This document shows positions 1-8,705 of a stretch of DNA of 14,355 bases, one piece after another. How positions within the stretch are numbered: position 1 is the stretch's first letter; the number at the start of each line of letters is the position of its first letter. The notes under the pieces were generated by a model. That model saw only the letters and a list, made by a program, of their open reading frames with translations, did no database searches and was not told the DNA's origin. The position numbers were made by a program, and so were the translations under genes. Source of the stretch: Holophagaceae bacterium UBA706 (GTDB lineage: Bacteria > Acidobacteriota > Holophagae > Holophagales > Holophagaceae); contig DBME01000241.1 of the NCBI GenBank assembly GCA_002298155.1, forward strand, positions 8,244 through 22,598. The letters are read 5' to 3'.

Positions 1-704
1 TTCTTGTCGCTCAGCAGGCCCACCAGGGCCCCCAGGGCCGCGGTGCCGCCGATGAACTTCGCGTCCCGTTTGCCCATGGCATCGCCCACCACCATGTAGG
101 TGCCGGCCTCCACACCATTGCGCCCGATGGTGGTCAGGTTGATCCCCAGCCCGCCCCTGCCGCTTGCCAGTCGACCCGCCGGAGTGCTCTGGGCCACGAC
201 GCCACTGACCGGCGTGCCCGCGGGCCAGGCCACGACGCCGCCGACCACGATGTCCTCGGCCAGGGTTCCGCTCCAGGCATCCCCCGCCTGGTCCTTGTCC
301 GTGGCGAGGGCCGCCCCGGTGCGCACCGTGATCTGGGTACCAATGGGAACCTCCACCATGGTGATCCGTGCGGGGCTCGGGTTGGCCGCCGCGGTTGCGG
401 CATCCCGGCGGCGATCCTCGGCCCGCATGCGGGCCTCGGTCAGCTTGCGGTCCAGGGCCCGCAGATGGGCCGCGGACATCTGGTTGACGGTGGCCTGGTC
501 GCCGCTGGCGGTGGTCTTGCCGCTCTTCATGTCGGCCACCTGCTGCTCCAGGGCGGCGACCCTGTCATCGGCCGCCTTGGCCTGGAGCTGGGCAGCAACC
601 TGTGCTGAGATGGCCGCATCATTGGCCTTGGGTTGGCAGGAGACGAACGTGACAGCCAGCGCGGCGGCCACGAGGGAAAGCATTGCGGAACGAGGTCGCA
701 CCAT
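1..704 (-). CDS. Putative lipoprotein with coiled-coil stalk and glycine-zipper-like tail (3' end cut by window edge)
   Basis: The frame stays open from ATG at 704 to base 1 (234 codons), so the C-terminus lies outside the window. AAGGAG at 710-715 precedes the ATG by five bases, which fixes this start over the internal Met8. The N-terminus is basic then hydrophobic and ends in FVSC (Cys23), a near-lipobox, so lipidation and periplasmic or outer-membrane location are inferred. Residues about 25-65 are Ala/Gln-rich and coiled-coil-like (AALEQQVADMKSG), followed by an Arg-rich helix (about 80-100). A compact beta-rich domain follows from about 105 (VPIGTQITVRTGAAL, then AWPAGTPVSGVVAQS). The visible end, FIGGTAALGALVGLLSDK, resembles the Gly/Ala segment seen in glycine-zipper envelope proteins. 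I do not recognise a named family. Sequence, start and lipoprotein-like signal are seen; envelope role is inference. The gene is divergent from the kinase and carries two palindromes in its leader. Confidence 0.8.
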   Translation of the reverse strand, partial: MVRPRSAMLSLVAAALAVTFVSCQPKANDAAISAQVAAQLQAKAADDRVAALEQQVADMKSGKTTASGDQATVNQMSAAHLRALDRKLTEARMRAEDRRRDAATAAANPSPARITMVEVPIGTQITVRTGAALATDKDQAGDAWSGTLAEDIVVGGVVAWPAGTPVSGVVAQSTPAGRLASGRGGLGINLTTIGRNGVEAGTYMVVGDAMGKRDAKFIGGTAALGALVGLLSDK

Positions 705-1041
705 GGCTGCTCCTTGGGGGTGATCATCACCCGGGGGTGAATCACCTGGAACAAGCAGCATGTGTGCCGCACCTGGATGTGTTTATGTTCAGGCTCGTTA
801 GGGATGGGTGGCCACGTCCCCTTGATGGAAGGACCACCAATCTGCCCGATCTTCACAACGAATATCGCCGGTAATGATGGTGCGTCATTCCATTGGATTG
901 AAATCGATCGGGGAAGGCGGTCGGCTGGTTCGACCTCATCGCTGCGTCACCCAAGCGCATTGACGATCGAGATATCCCCTGTTTTTCCCAATGCTATTTG
1001 AGCCCTTGCCATGCATGATCATGAAACCTTAAAGGCCAGGC
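705..1041. other. Divergent intergenic region between lipoprotein and kinase genes
   Basis: This 337-base stretch separates two outward-facing genes and should hold both promoters. I see no convincing coding sequence. Apart from the tandem palindromes at 718-746, it contains a 10-bp palindrome CATGATCATG (1014-1023) just upstream of the kinase ribosome binding site (AAAGG, 1031-1035, six bases before ATG). A TTGACG hexamer at 960-965 could be a -35 element, but no good -10 stands at 16-18 bases from it, so I do not call a promoter. Confidence 0.5.
718..746. promoter_or_regulatory. Two adjacent palindromes (operator-like) in the lipoprotein leader
   Basis: The plus strand reads GGGTGAT-C-ATCACCC (718-732, seven-base arms around one base), then two bases, then GGTGA-A-TCACC (736-746, five-base arms). 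All four arms carry the same GGTGA/TCACC core. The array ends two bases from the AAGGAG ribosome binding site of the leftward lipoprotein gene. This is seen directly. Function is inferred: a double operator for a dimeric repressor, or an RNA hairpin in the leader that limits ribosome access. The regulator is unknown. Confidence 0.5.
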
Positions 1042-4000
1042 ATGCCTATCGATTCCATCCGCGCCCACGCCCTCTTCCTCGCAGCGAGGGAGCTGGCGCC
1101 TGAAAGCCGTGCAGAATTCCTGGCACAGTCCTGCGGGGACGACCACCCCCTTCGGGATGCGGTGGTAGCGCTCCTCGCCTCCTCCGAGGAATCGAACGGC
1201 CCGCCGGTGGCCCTTCCCGCGACCCCCGCCCAGGCCGGCCGCTTTTCCATGGTGCCCACGGGGTCGCTATCGGAGACGTGGCCTGTCACCGCCTCGGGCG
1301 CGAAACCCGGCACCGTGCTGGCCGGGCGGTACACCCTGATCAAGCAGATCGGCGAAGGCGGCATGGGCTCGGTGTGGTCCGCCCAGCAATCGGAACCCGT
1401 CAAGCGCCCCGTGGCGGTGAAGCTGGTCAGGGCGGGCATGGATTCCACGTCAGTGCTCGCCCGCTTCGAGCAGGAACGCCAAGCACTGGCCCTCATGGAC
1501 CATCCCTACATCGCGAAGGTCTTCGATGCGGGCCTGACGCCCACGGGCCAGCCCTTCTTCGTCATGGAACTCGTTGATGGGCAGGCGCTCACCCTGTTCT
1601 GCGATGCGGCGCGCCTCACGCCCCGGCAGCGGCTGGAGCTCTTCGTGCCCATCTGCCTGGCGGTGCAGCACGCCCACCAGAAAGGCATCGTCCACCGGGA
1701 CCTGAAACCCGGCAACATCCTGGTGACCCGCGTGGATGGCAAGCCCACTCCCAAGGTCATCGATTTCGGGGTGGCCAAGGCGGCCGAAGGCAGCCAGCTG
1801 GACCTGTCCATGGCCACCCAGCAGGGTGCGGTGATCGGCACCCTGGAGTACATGGCGCCGGAGCAGGCGGCCTTCCTGGGATCGGACATCGATACCCGGG
1901 CGGACATCTATTCCCTGGGGGTCATCCTCTACGAACTCCTGACGGGCCACCGGCCCATCGATGCCCGGTGCCTGAAGAGGGCGACCATGGTCGAGATGGT
2001 CCGCCTCATCCAGGAGGAGGATCCGCCCAAACCGTCCCGGAGGCTGGCCGGGGAAGCCACCGTGGCGGCGGTGGCCGCCGCCCGGCACACGGAGCCGGCC
2101 AAGTTGATGTCCCTGCTTCGCGGCGACCTGGACTGGGTGGTGATGAAGTGCCTGGAGAAGCAGCGGGAGCGCCGCTACGCCTCCGCCAACGGTCTGGCCC
2201 GCGATATCCAGAGATACCTCGCCGATGAGGTGGTCGAAGCCCGCCCGCCAAGCACGGGGTACCGCATGGGGAAGTTCCTGCGCCGGAACCGGGTCACGGC
2301 CCTGGCGGGGGCCGCGGTGACGATGGCGTTGGTGCTGGGTCTGGTGGCCTTCGCATGGCAGGCCCGCGTGGCCCGGCAGCAGCGGGATCTGGCCCGCGGC
2401 GCGGAACAGGCCGAGGCGCGCCAGCACCTCCTCGCCGACCAGGAGCGGGACCGGGCCGTGGCCGCGGAGAGCGCAGCGCAGGAATCGAGAGGCCAGGCCC
2501 TGCGGGACCGGAACCTGGCCGTGCAGCAGAAACAGCGGGCTGACGCCGAGTCCGCCGCGGCAAAGGCCGTCAACGACTTCCTGCAGAATGACCTGCTGGC
2601 CCAGGCCAGCGCCGACAATCAATCGGCGGAGACCTCCAAGCCTGACCCGGACCTGAAGGTGCGCACGGCCCTGGACCGGGCTGCCGCGCGGGTTGCCGGG
2701 AAATTCGAGGGCCAACCGGAGCAGGAAGCGGCCATCCGGAACACCATGGGGCGTACCTACGTGGAGCTGGGCCAATACCCTGAAGCGATGAAGCAGATCG
2801 AGCGCGCGGTGGAACTGTACCGGAAGCGCCTCGGCGCCCGTGATCCGAAGACCCTCGGCACCACCACGCAGCTGGGCGAGATCTACCGCATGCAGGGGAA
2901 GTACGCCGAGGCCGAAGCGCTGTGCGGCCGGGTATTGGAGATCAGCCGCGGCGCCCTGGGCCAGGAACATCCATGCACCCTCAACGCCATGCAGACGATG
3001 GCCAACATCTACTACATGCAGAGCAGGTATGCGGAAGCGGAAAGGTACTACCGGCAGGTCATGGACGTCCGGCGCCGGCGCCTGGGCGCGGAACACCCCG
3101 ACACGCTCGAATCCATGAACACGCTGGCCGCCAACTACGACATGCAGGGCAAGTACCCGGCCGCCGAGGCCCTCTACAGCCAGACCTTGGCCGTGCGGCG
3201 CAGGCGTCTGGGCCTCGAACACCCGAGAACCCTCTGGTCCGCCAATGAGCTGGCCTGGGTCTACATCGAAATGGGCAAGTACGAGCAGGCCGAGTCGCTC
3301 TACCTGCAGACGCTGGAAATCCAGCGGCGCGTCCTGGGCGCCGACCATCCCAGCACCCTGGCCTCGTCCAATGGGCTGGGCTACCTCTACCTCTGCCAGG
3401 GCAACTACCCCCAGGCGGATGCGGTGTGGCGCGAGGCTTTGGCGATCAGCCAGCGCGTCAATGGCCGGGAGCATCCCAATACCCTCGCGATCCTGAACAA
3501 TGTGGCCGAAGTCTGCGACCGCCAGGGCAACTACACCGAGGCAGAGGCCATCAATGCCGAAGCCCTGGAAATCAGGCTTCGGGTGCTGGGAAACGAGCAT
3601 CCCGACACCCTGTCCTCCATGTGCAATCTCGCCAGGGCCCATGCCATGCAGGGGAAGTATGCCCAGGCCGAGGCTCTGCATACCAAGGCCCTGGAAATCA
3701 GTCTCCGCACCCTCGGCCCCGATCATCCCGACACCCTGAACGACATGTACTGGCTGGCCACCGTCACGTCATTACAGGGCAAGCCCGCCGAAGCGGAAGG
3801 GTTCTTCCGTAAGGTTCTGGAGGCGCGGAGCCGAAGCCTGGGAGCGGACCATCCCGACACCCTGGCGGCGCTCACGGGCCTGGCCACCTTCTACCAGCGG
3901 CAGGGCAGGTATCCGGAAGCCCAGACCTGCGCCACGCAGGCACTGGCAGGCCGGCGGAAGGCATTGGGCCCGGATCACACGGACACCCTGGACGCCATCG

Positions 4001-4332
4001 CCACGTTGGCCATGGCCTGCCTTGCGCAGGGGAAGTTCCCGGAGAGCGAGGCGCTCCTACGTCAGAGCCTACCCCTGGAGCAGCAGAAGCGGCCGAACGA
4101 TTGGCGGCGGTTCCTGGCTGCCACCCTGCTGGGCGAGAGTTTGGCCGGGCAGAAGCGATTCGTCGAGGCGGAGCCCCTGCTTACGGAGGGTTGCCAGGGC
4201 ATGAGGACCCGGAAAAACCTGATGGGGGTGCCGAACTGGGGTTTCCTGGACCGAGCTTCCGACCAGGTTGGCAGGCTGTACGAGGCCTTGGGCAAACCGG
4301 AGAAGGCCGCCGGCTGGCGCGCAGGTAGGTAA
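1042..4332 (+). CDS. Transmembrane Ser/Thr protein kinase with C-terminal TPR array (PknB-type)
   Basis: Predicted membrane Ser/Thr kinase, 1096 residues. Residues 1-50 form the short helical lead common to these kinases (LFLAARELAPESRAEFL). The kinase domain spans about 93-390 with a full catalytic set: GEGGMG loop (104-109), VAVK lysine 127, HRDLKPGN (218-225, catalytic Asp220), DFG (241-243) and APE (272-274), so it should be active. One transmembrane helix lies at about 419-440. A Gln/Arg/Ala-rich coiled coil (441-510) and at least eleven TPRs (564-1025 plus a weaker tail) follow, which on this topology face outside the cytoplasm. Start: ATG with AAAGG six bases upstream. The layout is known from Acidobacteriota and Planctomycetes, where such kinases often neighbour an ECF sigma factor; none is seen here. 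Substrate and ligand are unknown. The gene appears to be a single transcription unit, convergent with the FG-GAP gene. Confidence 0.95.
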   Translation: MPIDSIRAHALFLAARELAPESRAEFLAQSCGDDHPLRDAVVALLASSEESNGPPVALPATPAQAGRFSMVPTGSLSETWPVTASGAKPGTVLAGRYTLIKQIGEGGMGSVWSAQQSEPVKRPVAVKLVRAGMDSTSVLARFEQERQALALMDHPYIAKVFDAGLTPTGQPFFVMELVDGQALTLFCDAARLTPRQRLELFVPICLAVQHAHQKGIVHRDLKPGNILVTRVDGKPTPKVIDFGVAKAAEGSQLDLSMATQQGAVIGTLEYMAPEQAAFLGSDIDTRADIYSLGVILYELLTGHRPIDARCLKRATMVEMVRLIQEEDPPKPSRRLAGEATVAAVAAARHTEPAKLMSLLRGDLDWVVMKCLEKQRERRYASANGLARDIQRYLADEVVEARPPSTGYRMGKFLRRNRVTALAGAAVTMALVLGLVAFAWQARVARQQRDLARGAEQAEARQHLLADQERDRAVAAESAAQESRGQALRDRNLAVQQKQRADAESAAAKAVNDFLQNDLLAQASADNQSAETSKPDPDLKVRTALDRAAARVAGKFEGQPEQEAAIRNTMGRTYVELGQYPEAMKQIERAVELYRKRLGARDPKTLGTTTQLGEIYRMQGKYAEAEALCGRVLEISRGALGQEHPCTLNAMQTMANIYYMQSRYAEAERYYRQVMDVRRRRLGAEHPDTLESMNTLAANYDMQGKYPAAEALYSQTLAVRRRRLGLEHPRTLWSANELAWVYIEMGKYEQAESLYLQTLEIQRRVLGADHPSTLASSNGLGYLYLCQGNYPQADAVWREALAISQRVNGREHPNTLAILNNVAEVCDRQGNYTEAEAINAEALEIRLRVLGNEHPDTLSSMCNLARAHAMQGKYAQAEALHTKALEISLRTLGPDHPDTLNDMYWLATVTSLQGKPAEAEGFFRKVLEARSRSLGADHPDTLAALTGLATFYQRQGRYPEAQTCATQALAGRRKALGPDHTDTLDAIATLAMACLAQGKFPESEALLRQSLPLEQQKRPNDWRRFLAATLLGESLAGQKRFVEAEPLLTEGCQGMRTRKNLMGVPNWGFLDRASDQVGRLYEALGKPEKAAGWRAGR
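2731..4116 (+). repeat. Eleven in-phase 126-base units encoding 42-residue TPRs
   Basis: Eleven units follow one another without a gap, each ending in a variant of EHPDTL (for example DPKTL, EHPCTL, EHPDTL, DHPSTL, EHPNTL, DHTDTL). Each has the TPR core of paired helices (MQGKYAEAEALY-type). The 42-residue spacing is characteristic of the kinesin-light-chain TPR subtype (TPR_10/TPR_12). The last unit loses the HPDTL motif, and a degenerate twelfth follows. DNA identity between units is only moderate, so this is an old protein repeat rather than a recent DNA expansion. Confidence 0.9.
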
Positions 4333-4407
4333 TCGAAATGCAATTGAACTTACAAGACGCAAAGATTTCGTGGAGGAACGGAGCGATAAGACCTTGCCGG
4401 GTTATTG

Positions 4408-4423
4408 CCCAGGACTTCCTGGG
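4408..4423. terminator. Small hairpin between convergent genes (possible terminator)
   Basis: CCCAGG-ACTT-CCTGGG is a perfect six-base stem between the ends of the kinase and FG-GAP genes, eight bases beyond the FG-GAP stop. A bidirectional terminator would suit this place, but neither strand has a T tract after the stem, so the call is weak. Confidence 0.3.
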
Positions 4424-4430
4424 TGCCGCC

Positions 4431-7400
4431 CTAGTTTGACCGCATGCCCTGGAAGCATAGCGCCACATCCGTGTCATCCACCCTGCCATCACCATCCAAA
4501 TCGTAGCTGGGATCGAAGGCGGCTTCGCCCTGAGCGCTGCCCCAGGCCTTGGAAAGGCCTGCCATATCGCTGAGCGCGAAGGCTTTCACGTTGACGGTGA
4601 CAAGGCTCTGGTGACCCTGGCCGTCTGACAAGACGTACGACGTGGTGGCCATCGGCGTGACCTTTACGCCACTACCGGTCACCACACCGATGCCCACGAT
4701 GGACAGCACAGGATTGCCGGTCACCGTCCAATTCAGCACCGTGCTTCCACCTCTGAAGACACTGCCAGGCGCAGCCTGGAAACGGAGGATCGGCGAGGCG
4801 GTGACCAGGGTTGCGGACACGGGGCCGTGGAAGGTGCTGAGCCCCGACGTGTCGAGGTCCTCCAGCTTGTAGAACCAGGTCTGGCCGGAATTCACGTTGG
4901 TATCGGACCAGGCGTAAGTGGCACCAGCCAAGCCGGTTCCCATGGAGGGGATGGGTGAAGGGGTGATTCTGGCATAGGTGCCGTTCGGCTCGGAGGACCG
5001 CCAGATATGGAAGCCCGCGGTGTCCAGCTCCGAGCCCGTCTGCCAGCTCAGAACCACGCGATCCGCCTGGGACTGGGCGGTAAAGGATGTAAGGGAGATG
5101 AGGGTATGACCCGTGGCCGAATAGTTTTGGCCGCTCTGATTGGCCAGCACGTTGGTATAGGCGATGCTTGCGGGATTGAAGGTGTAGCCGGCTCTGCTCG
5201 GTGTCACCGACCCCGACCAGTTGTAGGAGACCGTGAAGCTGTAAGCCCCGGTTTCATCCGCCATGGCGGTCTTGGCGCCGCCGTCGTCATAGCTCATCGT
5301 CGCGTTGCCGACGCCGGCGTTGCCCGAAAGGGTGTACGTAATCGCCGTCGCCGCATAATCCTGGCCACTCTGATCCGTGGTGATTCCCGAATAGCTTCGG
5401 CTGACAGGGCTGAAGGTGTAGCCCGTCTTGGAAGGCGTGACGATGTCGGTCCAGCCATCAGGCACGAGGAAGAGGTAGTTGCCGCTGGCATCCGCGGTCA
5501 TGGTCCAGGTGTCGCCGCCCAAGGACAGCAAAGGGCCGCCGACACCCGCGTTGCCCGAGACGATGGGCCCCGAGAGGATATAGGCAGCCCCTTGACTGCT
5601 GCGTTCGCCGGGGACCCCCACCAGCAGGGTGCCTCGGGAAAGGGCCGCGGCAGCACCGAACTTGTCTCCGCCTGCCGCGCTTGAAACGAAGGCCGCGGAT
5701 TTGGCCTCATTGGCCCATCCGCCGCTGGGTTTCGAAAAACAGTACACCGCCCCAGGGCCAGCCGTGGCGTTGGCCGCGTCATAGGGAGCCTGGTTCGCTC
5801 CCACCGCCACCGTGTTTCCACTCACGGCGATCGAATAACCGAAATTGTCGTTGGCCACGCCGCCGCTAGGGGTGAGTATGGCCGACTGGGAGATCGTGCC
5901 TTGCCAGCCTCCCAGGGGCTTGACGAAGACGTAGGCTTGCCCCGGCCCGCTGCCTGCGGGGGCGCCCGTGGCACCCACGGCGATGGTGTCGCCGCTGATG
6001 GAGACGGACCTTCCGAAATAACAACTTGCCGCGGCGTCGCTGGCCCTTAGTTCGGCACTCTGGGTGCCACTCACCCATCCACCGCCCGGTTTCACGAACA
6101 CCAGCGCGCGCCCTTGGTTCGTCGTGGAGGGTCCCCGGTAGGTGCCCACGACGATCGTGTCGCCGCTGATGGCCACCCCGTTCACCATCCCTAGATAATC
6201 ATTGGTGGTGCCGTCGCTGACCCAGAGTTTGGCGGTCTGATTCAGGCTTCCGGACCATCCTCCGCCGGGTTTGGTGAACACGTAAAGGGCGCCCTGCCGG
6301 GTGTTGGATCCGACGGTGGCCCCCCGCATGGAAACGACGACCGTGTCGCCACTGATCCCGAGGGCCGTTCCGAAATAGCCGGATGCAATCCCGTCGCTGG
6401 GGATCAGCATCGCGTCCTCGGTGGCATTGACCCAACCCCCGGAGGGTCTGAGGAAGACATAGGCCTTCCCCCCATATTGCACACTCCCGACCGTGGCACT
6501 GTAGGCGCTCGCGACAATCGTCCCCCCGCTGATGCCGACGGCGTAACCAAACCCGTCGCCCAGGACACCGTCGCTGGCGGTGAGTTTCGCGGTCTCCACC
6601 GCATCCGCCCAGCCGCTGGAGGGGCGCGAATAGACGAACACCGATCCCTTTCGCCCATTGTTGTAATAGGCGCCGACCACGGCGGTCGTTTCGTCCGTGG
6701 CCACGGAAAAACCGAAGCTGTCCCCGTAACCCCCATCACTGGCCGTAAGGAGCGCGTTCTCGGTCCCGGTGACCCAGCCTCCTGCCGGCTTCGTGAAGAC
6801 ATAGGCCGCCCCCTGTTGTCCACCCCAACTGTAGGCGCCCGAGACGAGCGTGTCCCCGCTCATGGCTATCCGGTATCCGAAGTCGGCGAAGGGATAGGTG
6901 GCGTGATCACTGCCGCTGAGGGTGCAGTCTTCAGATGCGTCATCGGCCCAGCCGCCGGCGGGCTTTTTGTAAATGTAGACTTTCTCCTGGTTGAGCCATG
7001 TCCCGATGGCGATCATGTCTCCGCTGCCGCTGATCGCGACGGATTCCCCGAAGAGATCACTGTTCGTCGTGTCGCTTCCCTTGAGTGTGGCCGTGGGTGT
7101 GAGCGTCCCGGACCACCCGGTGCCGGGCTTGACATAGACGCAGACCACGCCGGGAGCACTCATCGCGCTCTTCGGCGCGCCGGCGACGATCACGTTGCCC
7201 CTGGTCGCCAAGCTGATCCCGAGCTGGGCCTGCATCACCCTGTCGGCAGCGGCGGTCTGCAAGGTAGCGTCGGGGAGGGTCGTGGCATGAGCGCTCCAGC
7301 CCGCACCGGGTTTGTTGTAGACATAAACGTCACCGAATTTCATTTCGGAACTGCCCGCGGTGGGGGCGCCGGCAGCCACCCACTGCTCGTCATCACTGAC

Positions 7401-8705
7401 AGCCACAACGGCCCCGGCGCCCCCGCCCACGTCAGCCCCGTTCAAGCGGACCTGCCGGGTCCAGGTGCCGCCTGAACCCGTGAAGATGTACACCGAGTTG
7501 ACGGCAGATGAACCCACGGCAAGGGTGCTGCCCTTGATGGCCACGGACGAAGCGAACTGGTAATTGGCAAGTCCATCGACGGAGTCGATCTTGGCGGCCT
7601 GATTCAGGGAACCGGACCATCCGCCCGTTGGCTTCACGAAGATATAGGCGGCTCCCTGTTTCACGTTCGAGCCGATCTTGGCGTACTGGGCGCCGACAAC
7701 GACCGTGTCGCCATGGACGGCGACGGCCATTCCGAAGTTGTCGCCGGGGGCGCCATCGCTGGCGGTGAGCTTGGCCGCTTCCGTGGCGTTGGCCCATCCC
7801 GTGCCAGGTTTCACGAAAACGAAGGCCGCGCCGGCATTGGTGCCATGATCGCCATCCTTGTAGGCGCCGACCACAACCGTGTCTCCGTCCGCGGCCACCG
7901 CGTACCCCAGGGAATCACAGCCCCGGCTGTCGCTGCCCGTGAGCCGCGCCCTCTGGAGCCAGGGATCGATGGTGACGGGATAGCGCGCATGGCGGTCATC
8001 GATGAGGATGCGCAAGGTGTCCTTCGCGGACAGGACGAAGGAGGCCGGCAGGGCTTTGCCGTCCGCGTCCACGACCAGGAGTCCGCCGTACCTCGCCTTC
8101 TCCCGGTTGTTGGCGGGATCCACCAGGGACAGGTTGGTGGTGTCGCTCACCATCGCCTGGAGGGATCCTTTCAACGCCAGCTCCAGGGCCAGCTTGCCAA
8201 GCCTGCCCTCTGGGCGCGCGTGCACGGTGAAACCCTGTTCCAATCCCATCTCGCTGTTGAGGTACCACTCGGTCAGAGGGCCTCGGCGGTATTCCAGGCG
8301 TGTGCCCGAGACGGAGGCCTTGGCGGAGGGCACCGCTTCCAGGCTCTCGCGGCCCCAGGCTTTCAGGGCCATGCCCCAGGTCCAGCCCTGGCCCTCGATC
8401 TGCATTTCTTCGGCAGAAAAGGCCAGCTTCAGGGCGTGAGCCCGGTTGCTGGAGACATGCTTCGCTCCCTGACGGTGAATCTGGTATTCCGCGGGTGCCG
8501 AGGCCGCCATCGAACGTGCCAGGACCGGCGCCAGACCCGGCGGCAGTTCCTCCAGGGATAGCGATTTCGCCGGGGTCGTTCGCGGCGGCATCTGACCGGG
8601 TTTGGTGTTTGCGGGGAGGCTGACGATTGCCCCGAAGAACAGCACGCACGTCATCGCTGCCCGAACGAGCCGGCGCGGGAAGGAACTGTTTATGGGGGTA
8701 GGCAT
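4431..8705 (-). CDS. Large secreted FG-GAP beta-propeller protein with dockerin-like C-terminus
   Basis: Predicted exported protein of 1424 residues. The start is ATG at 8705, seven bases after GGAGG; an in-frame GTG at 8726 would place that GGAGG inside the gene. A signal peptide follows (RRLVRAA, then CVLFFGAIVSLPA). Residues 40-250 form an N-terminal domain ending in RYPVTIDPWLQ. Residues 251-1047 hold 14 FG-GAP-type units of 48-63 residues with the pattern FGxxVAxxGDTVVVGA and YVFxKPxGGW. Next come two copies of a beta module (1048-1119 and 1126-1197), a fibronectin-III-like domain (about 1200-1300, VVLSWQTGSELDTAGF), an Ig-like domain (1301-1375) and a tail with DLDGDGRVDDTDVALCF (1403-1419), an EF-hand/dockerin-type calcium motif. 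The protein is likely surface or extracellular, for binding or adhesion; the ligand is unknown. No enzyme motif is visible. It faces the kinase gene end to end and seems monocistronic. Confidence 0.9.
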   Translation of the reverse strand: MPTPINSSFPRRLVRAAMTCVLFFGAIVSLPANTKPGQMPPRTTPAKSLSLEELPPGLAPVLARSMAASAPAEYQIHRQGAKHVSSNRAHALKLAFSAEEMQIEGQGWTWGMALKAWGRESLEAVPSAKASVSGTRLEYRRGPLTEWYLNSEMGLEQGFTVHARPEGRLGKLALELALKGSLQAMVSDTTNLSLVDPANNREKARYGGLLVVDADGKALPASFVLSAKDTLRILIDDRHARYPVTIDPWLQRARLTGSDSRGCDSLGYAVAADGDTVVVGAYKDGDHGTNAGAAFVFVKPGTGWANATEAAKLTASDGAPGDNFGMAVAVHGDTVVVGAQYAKIGSNVKQGAAYIFVKPTGGWSGSLNQAAKIDSVDGLANYQFASSVAIKGSTLAVGSSAVNSVYIFTGSGGTWTRQVRLNGADVGGGAGAVVAVSDDEQWVAAGAPTAGSSEMKFGDVYVYNKPGAGWSAHATTLPDATLQTAAADRVMQAQLGISLATRGNVIVAGAPKSAMSAPGVVCVYVKPGTGWSGTLTPTATLKGSDTTNSDLFGESVAISGSGDMIAIGTWLNQEKVYIYKKPAGGWADDASEDCTLSGSDHATYPFADFGYRIAMSGDTLVSGAYSWGGQQGAAYVFTKPAGGWVTGTENALLTASDGGYGDSFGFSVATDETTAVVGAYYNNGRKGSVFVYSRPSSGWADAVETAKLTASDGVLGDGFGYAVGISGGTIVASAYSATVGSVQYGGKAYVFLRPSGGWVNATEDAMLIPSDGIASGYFGTALGISGDTVVVSMRGATVGSNTRQGALYVFTKPGGGWSGSLNQTAKLWVSDGTTNDYLGMVNGVAISGDTIVVGTYRGPSTTNQGRALVFVKPGGGWVSGTQSAELRASDAAASCYFGRSVSISGDTIAVGATGAPAGSGPGQAYVFVKPLGGWQGTISQSAILTPSGGVANDNFGYSIAVSGNTVAVGANQAPYDAANATAGPGAVYCFSKPSGGWANEAKSAAFVSSAAGGDKFGAAAALSRGTLLVGVPGERSSQGAAYILSGPIVSGNAGVGGPLLSLGGDTWTMTADASGNYLFLVPDGWTDIVTPSKTGYTFSPVSRSYSGITTDQSGQDYAATAITYTLSGNAGVGNATMSYDDGGAKTAMADETGAYSFTVSYNWSGSVTPSRAGYTFNPASIAYTNVLANQSGQNYSATGHTLISLTSFTAQSQADRVVLSWQTGSELDTAGFHIWRSSEPNGTYARITPSPIPSMGTGLAGATYAWSDTNVNSGQTWFYKLEDLDTSGLSTFHGPVSATLVTASPILRFQAAPGSVFRGGSTVLNWTVTGNPVLSIVGIGVVTGSGVKVTPMATTSYVLSDGQGHQSLVTVNVKAFALSDMAGLSKAWGSAQGEAAFDPSYDLDGDGRVDDTDVALCFQGMRSN
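5115..5564 (-). repeat. Two tandem copies of a beta-sandwich-like module in the FG-GAP protein
   Basis: The two 72-residue copies share SGNAGVG at the start, a GxYxF strand, then VTPSxxGYTFxPxSxxY and QSGQxYxAT at the end. The pattern resembles carboxypeptidase-regulatory-like modules used as spacers in surface proteins. Copy one begins at residue 1048 and copy two at about 1126. Confidence 0.75.
5565..7955 (-). repeat. Fourteen FG-GAP units
   Basis: I count fourteen consecutive units in the protein, typically opening with (T/S)ASDG or a variant and closing with KPxGGW and a short strand ending in (A/T)xL. Units 3, 4 and 14 are the most divergent; unit 3 lacks KPxGGW and has GSGGTW instead. 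Fourteen units fit two seven-bladed propellers, which is an inference from count alone. Confidence 0.8.

Noticed and set aside
1450..3726. 758-codon antisense open frame opposite the kinase/TPR gene
   Set aside because: Its length comes from the high GC and the 126-base periodicity of the sense gene. The protein shows no domain, has low-complexity composition, and the sense strand has complete kinase and TPR motifs.
6477..7475. 332-codon plus-strand frame opposite the FG-GAP repeats
   Set aside because: It is antisense to the periodic FG-GAP coding region; the repeated GDH/GAR-rich text mirrors the sense repeats.
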